A stretch of 64,000 nt of DNA, taken from positions 62,001-126,000 of the forward strand of contig JANYKC010000095.1 in assembly GCA_025358255.1 (NCBI GenBank), written 5' to 3'. This DNA comes from Spirochaetaceae bacterium (lineage in GTDB: Bacteria; Spirochaetota; Spirochaetia; Treponematales; Rectinemataceae). Below, in pieces: positions 24,431 to 32,219 of this stretch (position 1 is the stretch's first letter; every line of letters starts with the position of its first letter). The translations under genes were made by a program, and so were the position numbers. Under the pieces are notes generated by a model that was not told where the DNA came from, ran no database searches, and saw only the letters and a program-made list of their open reading frames with translations.

Positions 24431-24964
24431 ATGCAGAGAAAAGCACTGGCCCTCATCTCTTCACTCGTGATCGTGGCGGCCTTGGCCACCGCACAGACCC
24501 TCGCCCCGCAAGCCACGGCTCCGACCATCGACGGCAATGTGCAGAAAGGCGAATACTCAGTCATGCAGTCGAGCAAGGGCTTCTGGCTCGGCGTGGCACT
24601 TTCCGCAGACAAATCGACCCTTACCATCGGGCTTGCAGCCGGCACCACCGGCTGGATTTCCGTGGGCCTCGGATCATTGCGCATGAACGGCTCCTTCATG
24701 GTCATCGGCTTTGACAGCAACGGCAAGCAGACGATCACTGAAGAGAAAGGCGTCGGCCACGGGCACTCTCCGGCCAACACCCATAAAGTCCTGAAATCGG
24801 TGATCAAGACCGCAGGGGGCCAGACTAGCCTCGAGTTCTCCATTCCTGCGGCCGAGTTCGTCAAGGACGGGAAGCTCCAGCTCATCCTGGGCGCGTCCAA
24901 CACCGCTGACCTCATCTCCTTCCACCCCAAGTTCGCCTCGGTCGAGATCCCCGTGGCGAAGTAG
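24431..24964 (+). CDS. Exported DOMON-domain protein
   Basis: A 177-aa protein with a signal peptide (residues 1-21, cleavage near A-T-A/Q-T). The mature part resembles a DOMON domain: I-D-G-N-V-x-x-G-E-Y near its start, a beta-sandwich pattern, G-W-I-S-V-G-L-G and a His-containing H-G-H-S segment. DOMON domains bind heme or sugar in extracytoplasmic redox proteins; the ligand here is unknown. AGGAGG precedes the ATG and a strong terminator follows, so the gene is probably a single unit. Confidence 0.75.
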   Translation: MQRKALALISSLVIVAALATAQTLAPQATAPTIDGNVQKGEYSVMQSSKGFWLGVALSADKSTLTIGLAAGTTGWISVGLGSLRMNGSFMVIGFDSNGKQTITEEKGVGHGHSPANTHKVLKSVIKTAGGQTSLEFSIPAAEFVKDGKLQLILGASNTADLISFHPKFASVEIPVAK

Positions 24965-24988
24965 CCTGCTTCTCCCCGAAAGTAGCAC

Positions 24989-25032
24989 AAGCGGCCGCCC
25001 AGGATGCCAATCCTGGACAGCCGCTTTTTTTT
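24989..25032 (+). terminator. Rho-independent terminator of the DOMON gene
   Basis: AAGCGGC (24989-24995) pairs with GCCGCTT (25020-25026), with an inner CCAGGAT/ATCCTGG stem, then a run of eight T residues. It lies between the convergent DOMON and tatD genes. Confidence 0.88.
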
Positions 25033-25056
25033 CCGATCCGCGGGCAGGGGAACGGC

Positions 25057-25854
25057 CTAGCCGAAGATGCGGCGCGCGTTCTCGGAGATGCTCTGGGACA
25101 GGTCCTCTATCGGCTCGTGACGGAGCTCCGCCGCCAGGGCATAGGTCCTGCCGATATCGGCGGGGGTCGAGGGCTTTCCCCGGCGAGGTTCGGGATTCAT
25201 GTAGGGAGCATCCGTCTCAAGGAGAAGCCGTTCGCGCGGCACGAGGACTATGGCCTCGCGCAGGTCCTGGGCCTTTTTGTAGCTGAGGTTTCCGGCGAAG
25301 GACAGGAAGTATCCGCGGTCCAGGAAAGCCCGCGCTTCCGATGGGCCATAACCGAAACAATGGATGATCACGGGCATACTGCCCGCGCCGCCTTCGAGGA
25401 TCGCGAGGGTATCCGCGAAAGCTTCGCGGGAATGGACGACAAGCGGCAGGTTGCCTTCGCGCGCAAGGGCGACCTGCCCCTCGAAAAGCAGGGCCTGGAC
25501 CGATGCGGCGGCCTCCATGTGGCGGTAATCAAGGCCGCATTCGCCAATCGCCGCCGCGTCGGGTCCCGCAAGCTCGAGGTCCCGGGCCAGGGACGCAAGG
25601 GCCGCATGCGGATCTGCCAAGGCAGGCTCACCCGGCCAGAGGCCGAGGGAAAAGCGCAGGAAGGGGTGGCGCCCCAGGAGGGCGAGGCGACGTGAAAAGT
25701 CCCCGGCTTCGACCCCTATGTCCACGAGCAAGGGCTTCATAGGGTCCTGCCATGCCTCGGCGTATGCCGCCATGAGCTCCTGAAAGACCTCGGCCTGTCC
25801 CTTGGCCAGGTCGGACAGATGCGCGTGGCTATCGGTGTATACCGGCAATCCCAT
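25057..25854 (-). CDS. tatD: TatD-family metal-dependent DNase
   Basis: A 265-aa protein. The N-terminal D-S-H-A-H-L metal motif, E-C-G-L-D-Y, V-V-H-S-R-E, V-I-H-C-F and E-T-D-A-P-Y near the end are all TatD signatures. By family a 3'-5' exonuclease or deoxyribonuclease of the amidohydrolase superfamily. Two bases separate its ATG from the clpB stop, so it is translated from the clpB transcript. Confidence 0.93.
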   Translation of the reverse strand: MGLPVYTDSHAHLSDLAKGQAEVFQELMAAYAEAWQDPMKPLLVDIGVEAGDFSRRLALLGRHPFLRFSLGLWPGEPALADPHAALASLARDLELAGPDAAAIGECGLDYRHMEAAASVQALLFEGQVALAREGNLPLVVHSREAFADTLAILEGGAGSMPVIIHCFGYGPSEARAFLDRGYFLSFAGNLSYKKAQDLREAIVLVPRERLLLETDAPYMNPEPRRGKPSTPADIGRTYALAAELRHEPIEDLSQSISENARRIFG

Positions 25855-25856
25855 GG

Positions 25857-28448
25857 CTAGGCTTGCATCGCGGCCGACGTTTCAAAGGCAAATTCCCCAT
25901 CTCGGTAGTCGATCCGCACGGACTCGCCCTCCTTGATGGCGCCGGAGAGGATCCGGGAAGCCATGGGATTCTGGATGAGGCCCTGGATGGCCCGCTTGAG
26001 GGGACGGGCTCCATAGAGGGGATCGTAGCCCGCCTCCACGATAGCCGCCTTGGCGGCCTTGCTTACCTCGATGGATATTTTGCGATCGGCCAGGCGGGAT
26101 GCCAGGAAGCCAAGCTGGATATCGACGATGGCGAAAATCCTGTCCTTGTCCAGGCGCTCGAACACCACGGTTTCGTCGATGCGGTTGAGGAACTCCGGCC
26201 TGAAGCTGACCTTGAGCAAGGCTTCGATGCCCTTCCTCACTTCCTTCATGTCCTTGGCTTCGAGGATGAGGTCGGAGCCGAGGTTGGAGGTCATGATGAC
26301 GATAGCGTTCTTGAAATCGACGAGCCTGCCCTGGCCATCGGTCAGGCGCCCGTCATCGAGGAGCTGGAGGAGGACATTGAATACGTCCGGATGCGCCTTC
26401 TCCACCTCGTCGAAGAGCACCACCGAGTAGGGCCGCCGGCGCACGGCTTCGGTAAGCTGGCCACCCTCGTCGTAGCCGACATAGCCGGGCGGAGCGCCGA
26501 TGAGGCGGCTCACTGCATGCTTTTCCATGTATTCGCTCATGTCGATGCGGGTCAGGGCCTTGTCGTCGGAAAAAAGGAATTCGGCAAGGGCCTTGGCCAG
26601 CTCGGTCTTGCCGACCCCGGTTGGGCCGACAAAAAGGAAGGAGCCCAAAGGCCGGTTGGGGTCTGAGAGTCCGGCTCGATTGCGCCTGATGGCGTCGGCG
26701 ACGGCCCTCACCGCCGCGTCCTGGCCCACGACGCGGCGCTCGAGCTGGCCTTCAAGATCGAGGAATTTCTGGGCCTCGCTCGCGAGCATCTTGGAAAGCG
26801 GGATGCCGGTCCAGACGGAGACCACCCGGGCTATGTCCTCTTCGGAGACTTCCTCGCGGAGGAGGCGATCCTCCTCCGGTTCCTTGCGCATCTCGGCGCT
26901 GACTTCCTCAAGCCGTTTCCTTGCCTCGGGCATCCTGCCATATTTGACTTCGGCGGCCTTGGTCAGGTTTCCCTCGCGTTCCCACTTCTCGCCCTCGATC
27001 TTGAGCTCCTCGATCCTTTGCTTGAGGCCGCGGATCTCCTCGATCTTGAGCTTTTCGCCCTGCCAGCGGATGCGCATCTCAGCGCGCTTGCTGGAGAGGT
27101 CGGCGATCTCCTTCCCGAGCCTGGACAGGCGATCGAGGGAGGCGACGTCGGTCTCCTTTGAAAGTGCCTGCTTTTCGATCGTGAGCTGGAGGAGTCGGCG
27201 CTCGGTCTGGTCAAGCTCCGTGGGCTGGCTCTCGATCTCCATCTTGAGCCGGCTTGCCGCCTCGTCCACGAGATCGATGGCCTTGTCGGGGAGGAAACGG
27301 CTCGTGATATAGCGGTCGGAGAGGGTCGCCGCGGCGATGAGGGCCTCATCCATGATGCGCACTCCATGGTGGACCTCGTAGCGCTCCTTGAGGCCGCGGA
27401 GGATGGCGATGGAGTCCTCGACCGAAGGCTCCGCGCAGAACACCGGCTGGAAGCGGCGCTCCAGGGCGGCGTCCTTCTCGATGTGCTTGCGGTACTCGTC
27501 CAGGGTGGTGGCGCCCACCGCGCGGAGCTCGCCCCGGGCAAGGGCCGGCTTGAGGAGATTCGAGGCATCCATCGAACCCTCGGCGGCGCCCGCGCCCACA
27601 AGGGTATGGAGCTCGTCGATGAAGAGGATGACCTCCCCTTCGGATTTCATGACCTCCTCGATCACCGCCTTGAGGCGCTCCTCGAATTCGCCGCGGAACT
27701 TCGCCCCGGCCACGATTGCCCCAAGGTCGAGGGCAAGGAGCTTCTTGCCGCGGAGGCTGTCAGGCACGTCACCCGCGACGATGCGGCGGGCCAGGCCTTC
27801 CGCGACCGCCGTCTTGCCGACGCCAGGCTCGCCGATGAGGACAGGATTGTTCTTGGTGCGGCGGGAGAGGACCTGCATCACGCGCCTGATCTCCTCGTCA
27901 CGGCCAATGACGGGATCGAGCTTTTCCGCACGGGCGAGGGCCGTGAGGTCGCGGCAATAGCGGTCGAGGGATCGGTACTTGCCCTCGGCTTCCTGGTCGG
28001 TGACGCACCGGTTGCCGCGGACGGACTTGAGGGCCTCGAGGATGGTTTCCTTGCTGATGCCGCGGGAGCGGAGAAAATCGCCGCAAACGCCTTCCGCTTC
28101 GGCCAAGGCGATGAAGATGTGCTCGGCCGCCACGAATTCGTCATGGAGGGCGCCCGACTCGACCTCGGCCTTGGCAAGGACCTTGGCGGCCGCGGGGGAG
28201 AGGTAGACTTGGGCGGCCTCGCCGAAGACCTTGGGCTTCTTCCCGAGGAGGAGCTCGAGCTCGGCTTCCATGGCCCGCCGGTCGACCCCGACACGGTCAA
28301 TGAGGGCCGGTGCCACGCCATCATCCTGGCCGAGGAGGGCATGGAGGAGGTGCTCGCTGTCTATCTGCGAATGATCCCTGCGTTGCGCGTTCGAGGCCGC
28401 GGCTTGCACGACTTCCTGGGCCTTCAAGGTGAATTTATCGTAGTCCAT
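25857..28448 (-). CDS. clpB: Disaggregase chaperone ClpB
   Basis: An 863-aa protein of standard size. Clp N-terminal repeats (about 1-145), NBD1 with G-E-P-G-V-G-K-T (about 207), the ClpB middle coiled coil with many Glu/Arg heptads (about 410-525), and NBD2 with G-P-T-G-V-G-K-T (about 607). The coiled-coil middle domain separates it from ClpA/ClpC. It rescues aggregated proteins with DnaK. No Shine-Dalgarno; a weak promoter places +1 about four bases before the ATG. No CIRCE-type element was seen. Confidence 0.96.
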   Translation of the reverse strand: MDYDKFTLKAQEVVQAAASNAQRRDHSQIDSEHLLHALLGQDDGVAPALIDRVGVDRRAMEAELELLLGKKPKVFGEAAQVYLSPAAAKVLAKAEVESGALHDEFVAAEHIFIALAEAEGVCGDFLRSRGISKETILEALKSVRGNRCVTDQEAEGKYRSLDRYCRDLTALARAEKLDPVIGRDEEIRRVMQVLSRRTKNNPVLIGEPGVGKTAVAEGLARRIVAGDVPDSLRGKKLLALDLGAIVAGAKFRGEFEERLKAVIEEVMKSEGEVILFIDELHTLVGAGAAEGSMDASNLLKPALARGELRAVGATTLDEYRKHIEKDAALERRFQPVFCAEPSVEDSIAILRGLKERYEVHHGVRIMDEALIAAATLSDRYITSRFLPDKAIDLVDEAASRLKMEIESQPTELDQTERRLLQLTIEKQALSKETDVASLDRLSRLGKEIADLSSKRAEMRIRWQGEKLKIEEIRGLKQRIEELKIEGEKWEREGNLTKAAEVKYGRMPEARKRLEEVSAEMRKEPEEDRLLREEVSEEDIARVVSVWTGIPLSKMLASEAQKFLDLEGQLERRVVGQDAAVRAVADAIRRNRAGLSDPNRPLGSFLFVGPTGVGKTELAKALAEFLFSDDKALTRIDMSEYMEKHAVSRLIGAPPGYVGYDEGGQLTEAVRRRPYSVVLFDEVEKAHPDVFNVLLQLLDDGRLTDGQGRLVDFKNAIVIMTSNLGSDLILEAKDMKEVRKGIEALLKVSFRPEFLNRIDETVVFERLDKDRIFAIVDIQLGFLASRLADRKISIEVSKAAKAAIVEAGYDPLYGARPLKRAIQGLIQNPMASRILSGAIKEGESVRIDYRDGEFAFETSAAMQA

Positions 28449-28458
28449 ATTTGATCGA

Positions 28459-28488
28459 AAGGTACTGCCAAGGGCGGCTCGCCGGCAA
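28459..28488 (-). promoter_or_regulatory. Weak candidate clpB promoter with very short leader
   Basis: Minus strand: TTGCCG at 28488-28483, 18-base spacer, TACCTT at 28464-28459; predicted +1 near 28452, four bases before the ATG at 28448. The -10 is poor, so confidence is low. Confidence 0.3.
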
Positions 28489-28570
28489 GCCGTATGGGGC
28501 AGGCCGATGCCGGTTTGCCTCAGGTGAGCGATATGCTATCCTTCCAACCGCATGGAAAGGTGGCAGAGAC

Positions 28571-29293
28571 ATGGAAGACTTGCTCTCGTTGTTCAGCGAG
28601 ATCAGGCTCGAGGACCCGGAGGATGCGGTCATCGAGCAGATACGCGGCCTCGTTCTCGCAGGCAAGCTCCAAGGGGGGGACCGCCTCCCCTCGGAGCGCC
28701 GCCTTGAGGAGAGGCTTAAGCTCACTCGCAATGTCATCAGCCGTGCCTTCCGGCGCCTCGAGAGCTTTGGCATCCTCAAGACCCTTCCCCAGAGCGGCAC
28801 CTATCTTGCCCACTTGAGCGTCGAGGCCCTGGATGGCCTTATCTCCAACGTGGTCAGGCTTGACGAGGGGCAGATCGGCCCCCTCACCGGCACCAGGGCC
28901 GTCCTGGAGTCCTACGCCGTCGAACTCATCATCGCCGGGGCAAGCGATGCCGACATAGGCGCCATCGCCGAATCTGTACGGCGCTTCCGGGAGCATGTCG
29001 AGGCCAAGGAGGTGCACTTTGACGAGGATATGGTCTTCCACCTGAAACTCGCCGCGGCTTCCGGCAATCCAGTGCTCAAATCGATGCTGACCAGGCTCAT
29101 CGTAAGCTCAATGGAACTCCTGAATGCCTACGAGGCCTCCATGGGGCGTGAAGCCCTCCTTGGGAGGCTTAGGCAGGCCGTGCTGGAGCATGCCGCGGTC
29201 GTCGCCGCACTCGAGGCGCGGGATTTGCCTGCCGCCCGAACGGCTATCGCCGCCCATTTCGCCGCTGCCGGCGGCTTCCTTTCGCGCACCTGA
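28571..29293 (+). CDS. GntR-family regulator, FadR/FCD subfamily
   Basis: A 240-aa protein. The N-terminal winged helix carries L-P-S-E-R-R-L-E-E-R-L-K-L-T-R-N-V-I-S-R-A (about 38-58). The C-terminal all-helical FCD domain has a D-x-x-F-H-L-x-L-A-A-A-S-G-N motif and late His residues (E-H, A-H-F) that would bind metal and a small carboxylate effector. AAAGGTGG lies 7 bases before the ATG at 28571. It probably controls the URO-D-family gene downstream through the dyad at 29334-29353. Confidence 0.88.
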   Translation: MEDLLSLFSEIRLEDPEDAVIEQIRGLVLAGKLQGGDRLPSERRLEERLKLTRNVISRAFRRLESFGILKTLPQSGTYLAHLSVEALDGLISNVVRLDEGQIGPLTGTRAVLESYAVELIIAGASDADIGAIAESVRRFREHVEAKEVHFDEDMVFHLKLAAASGNPVLKSMLTRLIVSSMELLNAYEASMGREALLGRLRQAVLEHAAVVAALEARDLPAARTAIAAHFAAAGGFLSRT

Positions 29294-29307
29294 GGTCATC
29301 GCCGTCC

Positions 29308-29353
29308 TTGACAGCCGCAGGGATATGCCTCAAACTGGCATCTAGTTGCCAGT
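29308..29353 (+). promoter_or_regulatory. Promoter and dyad operator ahead of the URO-D-family gene
   Basis: TTGACA at 29308-29313 with a weak CAAACT at 29331-29336 (17-base spacer). Overlapping it is the dyad ACTGGCA (29334-29340) / TGCCAGT (29347-29353), perfect 7-bp arms around a TCTAGT centre containing CTAG. The position across -10/+1 suits repression by the adjacent GntR protein. Confidence 0.6.
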
Positions 29354-29386
29354 AACGAGCAGCGAGATCTCCCTTTGGAGGATTCT

Positions 29387-30598
29387 ATGGACACGGCGGA
29401 AATCAAGCGGCCCAACCAGAACGACGCGGTGCGCGCGCGCATACTCGCCGGACATAACAGGCTATCGATGAAAAGGACCATGGTGGTTGGCCGCGAGGAG
29501 TACCTCGACCACATGACCTTCAAGTCCAACGTGCGCGGCCTTTACCGGGAGCACCTCGGCCCCTTTGTCGGCCTCAAGGAAGAGTGGAAGCGGCAAGGCG
29601 CCAGCGAGGCGGAACTGGAGCTCTCGGCCTTCCGTTACAACGAAGCCCTCTTCCGCGATTGTGGCATATTCACGGGATATTTCGGTCCGGACCTATCGGA
29701 AGTCATCTCGGAAACCAACGAAGAAATCGTCTACCGCGATTTCATGGGCATCCTGCACAAGACCATCAAGGCCAGCTCCAGCCTCGGCCATCCCCTCGAG
29801 TTTCCCGTATCCACCCTCGCCGACTGGAGAAGGATCAAGCCTTTCTATGAATACAGGCCCGGAAGGATCCCCGACAGCATGGTGGAGGGCGTGGAAACAG
29901 CCCGCGCCGAAGGCTATGTCATCACCGCCTCGATCCCGGGCGGCTATGACGAACTCCGGGTCCTCCTCGGTGACGAGGGCTCCCTCATCGGGCCGTATAC
30001 CGAGCCGGGGCTCCTCCACGAAATCCTTGCGACCATAGGCGACACGGTGACGCAAGTCCTCGGTGAGGCCTCCGCCTGCCTCGCCCGACGAGGCCTGTGC
30101 ATCGACCAGCTCGACATACACGAGGATATGGCAGGCAAGACAGGCCCTTTGTGGGGGCCGACCCAGGTGGACGAGTTCATGGTGCCCTATTACCGAAGAT
30201 GCATCGAGGTCGCCCGGAAGGATGGCTGTCGCCTATTCAATGTCGACAGCGACGGGGACTGCGGCCCCATCCTGCCCTCCCTGGTGGAAGCCGGCGTCAA
30301 CATGTTCCATCCCTGCGAACCGACAGCAGGCACGGACATGGTCGAGCTCAGGCGCCGATATGGAACAAGGCTGGCACTGGAAGGCGGGATCGACAAGCAC
30401 GCATTGCGGCGTGGATTCGCGGATATCGACGCAGAGCTCGAATACCGCGTGCCGCCCATGGTGAGGACAGGCGGCTGTGTGCTGGGGCTCGACCACCGGA
30501 TTCCCAACGGGGTATCCATCGCCAACTATCGCCATTACCTCGAGAAGCTGGGGGAGATCATCGAACGGGAGCGGCGGCTGATGGAGGACGGGCTTTAA
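29387..30598 (+). CDS. Uroporphyrinogen decarboxylase-family (methyltransferase-type) enzyme
   Basis: A 403-aa protein starting at ATG 29387 behind GGAGG. The C-terminal half shows the URO-D/MtaA-type barrel: D-Q-L-D-I-H-E-D-M-A-G-K-T-G, H-P-C-E-P-T-A-G near residue 307, E-G-G-I-D-K and L-D-H-R-I-P-N-G. Such stand-alone members, next to GntR regulators in catabolic loci, are usually methylcobamide-type methyltransferases or demethylases rather than heme enzymes; the substrate is unknown. Its stop lies at the start of a 22-bp tandem repeat. Confidence 0.75.
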   Translation: MDTAEIKRPNQNDAVRARILAGHNRLSMKRTMVVGREEYLDHMTFKSNVRGLYREHLGPFVGLKEEWKRQGASEAELELSAFRYNEALFRDCGIFTGYFGPDLSEVISETNEEIVYRDFMGILHKTIKASSSLGHPLEFPVSTLADWRRIKPFYEYRPGRIPDSMVEGVETARAEGYVITASIPGGYDELRVLLGDEGSLIGPYTEPGLLHEILATIGDTVTQVLGEASACLARRGLCIDQLDIHEDMAGKTGPLWGPTQVDEFMVPYYRRCIEVARKDGCRLFNVDSDGDCGPILPSLVEAGVNMFHPCEPTAGTDMVELRRRYGTRLALEGGIDKHALRRGFADIDAELEYRVPPMVRTGGCVLGLDHRIPNGVSIANYRHYLEKLGEIIERERRLMEDGL

Positions 30599-30655
30599 GG
30601 CGGCGCCTTCATTCCGCTGAGGCGGCGCCTTCAATCCGCTGAGGCGGCGCCTTTC
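30598..30655. repeat. 22-bp tandem repeat (2.6 copies) at convergent gene ends
   Basis: Units AGGCGGCGCCTTCATTCCGCTG at 30598-30619 and the same with one change at 30620-30641, then a partial third to 30655. Each unit contains the self-complementary GGCGCC core in AGGCGGCGCCT. The first unit begins at the URO-D stop; the second and third encode the last residues of DedA on the other strand. Confidence 0.85.
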
Positions 30656-31293
30656 TTGCCTGACGCGCGGACCTTGATGGCCGTCACGACGGGAGGGATA
30701 AAGGAGACAAAAATGATCCCAAGCGCGACAAGGGAGAAGTTTTCCTGCACGAAGGGCATGGAGCCGAAGAAATAGCCGCCCGCAAGGAATATCGTGACCC
30801 AGGCGAGGGAACCCACGAGGTTGAAGAGGAAGAAGCGGGGATAGCCCATGCGGCCAATGCCTGCCACAAATGGGGCAAAGGTCCGGATGATGGGCATGAA
30901 ACGCGCGACGATGATGGTGATGCCGCCGTATTTCTCATAGAAGGCATGGGTCCGGTCCAGATAGGCCTTCTTGAAAAAGCGGGAATTCTCCTTGGCGAAA
31001 ACGGCTGGCCCGAGCTTTGCGCCGATCGCGTAGTTCACGATGTTGCCAAGGACCGCGGCGGTGGCCAGCAGGGCGAAAAGGATCCAAGGATCAAGTCCCC
31101 CTATCGAGGCAAGGGCACCGAGGGCGAAAATCACTGAATCGCCGGGGAGGAAGGGCGTGACCACGAATCCTGTCTCGCAAAAGATGAGAAGGAACATGAA
31201 AAAATAGGTCAAGGTCCCATAGTCACGCAGGATGACGGTCAGGTAGCGATCGACATGGATGATGATGTCCAGGAACTGGCTGATGGTATTCAC
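30631..31293 (-). CDS. DedA/SNARE-associated family membrane protein
   Basis: A 220-aa protein with several membrane segments. Family motifs: F-C-E-T-G-F-V-V-T-P-F-L-P-G-D-S (about 37-52) and the conserved basic R-F-M-P-I-I-R-T-F-A-P-F-V-A-G (about 125-139). DedA proteins support undecaprenyl-phosphate or lipid flipping and membrane homeostasis. The start is placed at GTG 31293 because a promoter puts +1 there; ATG 31302 is in frame but lies inside the -10 hexamer. The C-terminal K-G-A-A-S-A-D comes from the 22-bp repeat. Confidence 0.85.
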   Translation of the reverse strand: MNTISQFLDIIIHVDRYLTVILRDYGTLTYFFMFLLIFCETGFVVTPFLPGDSVIFALGALASIGGLDPWILFALLATAAVLGNIVNYAIGAKLGPAVFAKENSRFFKKAYLDRTHAFYEKYGGITIIVARFMPIIRTFAPFVAGIGRMGYPRFFLFNLVGSLAWVTIFLAGGYFFGSMPFVQENFSLVALGIIFVSFIPPVVTAIKVRASGKKGAASAD

Positions 31294-31300
31294 GGAAACC

Positions 31301-31329
31301 ATACTAAGGGAAAGGCACTTGGCGGTCAA
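31301..31329 (-). promoter_or_regulatory. Promoter giving a leaderless mRNA for dedA
   Basis: Minus strand: TTGACC at 31329-31324, 17-base spacer, TAGTAT at 31306-31301, seven bases, then GTG at 31293. Predicted +1 is one base before the GTG. Confidence 0.6.
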
Positions 31330-31341
31330 TCGCGGCATGCC

Positions 31342-31370
31342 TTGCCCCAGCCCCCGCTCGACGGTACATT
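31342..31370 (+). promoter_or_regulatory. Promoter giving a leaderless mRNA for the 31377 gene
   Basis: TTGCCC at 31342-31347, 17-base spacer, TACATT at 31365-31370, six bases, then ATG at 31377. Predicted +1 is the A of ATG. Its -35 lies 12 bases from that of the divergent dedA promoter. Confidence 0.65.
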
Positions 31371-31376
31371 GGGACG

Positions 31377-31601
31377 ATGGAAAAGCAAAAAATCATCGTG
31401 CTCCATGGTTTCACGCAGGACGAAGCCGTCCAGGCGATGCGGGCGGTCAAGGCAGCCCTTCCGCCGGCCGCCGATGCCGCCTTCGCCATGAGCACGCCGA
31501 CCAACCTGGAATGGAGACTCGCGGACCTCATTGACCATGTGGCCGAGGAGCACCGACAATTCAGGGAGTCGAGCGCCAAGGCAAAAAAACCGGGCGCTTG
31601 A
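31377..31601 (+). CDS. Small DUF3783-like protein
   Basis: A 74-aa protein: I-I-V-L-H-G-F-T-Q-D-E-A, then an amphipathic helix, A-F-A-M-S-T-P-T-N-L-E-W-R-L-A-D-L and a helical acidic stretch. The H-G-F and T-P-T-N-x-x-W motifs match my memory of DUF3783, a small family of unknown function. It ends six bases from the 3' end of the convergent argR. No ribosome binding site; expected leaderless. Confidence 0.65.
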   Translation: MEKQKIIVLHGFTQDEAVQAMRAVKAALPPAADAAFAMSTPTNLEWRLADLIDHVAEEHRQFRESSAKAKKPGA

Positions 31602-31607
31602 GCCCGA

Positions 31608-32084
31608 TCAGTCCAGGTCGAGCTCGGGGATCTTCTTCTTCATCACGGCGATGAAATCCTCGCCGCTTACGCCCTCTTTCAGGGAGACGAAGACCACATT
31701 GTCCCTGCCGGCTATCGTCCCGAGAACCTCGTCCAGACCCATGTTGTCTATGGCCAGGGCGACGGAGTCGGAGTGGCCCGAAAAAGTGCGGACCACGGCC
31801 ATGGAGGCATTCCAGTCGATCGAGACATAGCCGCGGATGAAATCCTGGCTGTAATGGCGCTCTGACTCGCGTTTTTCCTCGTCCGAGGGGATCGTGTAAT
31901 AGTAGCCGGCATTGCCGTCGGAGACCTTGCCTACCTTGAGGTATTTCAGGTCGCGCGACAGGGTTGCCTGGGTGACATTGATCCCGACTTCCGAAAGCAA
32001 CTGGAGGAGTTTCTCCTGGGAGTCCATGCGATTGGCTTTGATGAGGGATCGAATTGACTTCAGGCGCTCAAGGCGTTCCTTCAT
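31608..32084 (-). CDS. argR: Arginine repressor ArgR
   Basis: A 158-aa protein starting at ATG 32084 behind GGAG (a TTG at 32102 is also in frame). The N-terminal winged helix has Q-E-K-L-L-Q-L-L-S-E-V-G-I-N-V-T-Q-A-T-L-S-R-D-L-K (about 22-46), the ArgR recognition signature. The C-terminal domain ends G-x-I-A-G-R-D-N-V-x-V, G-E-D-F, where arginine binds and hexamers form. Controls arginine metabolism. No arginine genes lie in this window. Confidence 0.92.
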   Translation of the reverse strand: MKERLERLKSIRSLIKANRMDSQEKLLQLLSEVGINVTQATLSRDLKYLKVGKVSDGNAGYYYTIPSDEEKRESERHYSQDFIRGYVSIDWNASMAVVRTFSGHSDSVALAIDNMGLDEVLGTIAGRDNVVFVSLKEGVSGEDFIAVMKKKIPELDLD

Positions 32085-32219
32085 TGGGTCTCCGTGGGAC
32101 AATCTGGGTTCTTTGGCGATACGGCATTTTCACATGTTTTATGCAAAAACACAAGGCGGAAGCGGCTGTCCAATGCCTCTCCCTCTTCCGGGATGCAAAA
32201 TGCGCCGATACTTGTGGTC

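Noticed and set aside
30598-30655. Possible CRISPR array
   Set aside because: Contiguous tandem units with no spacers and no cas genes.
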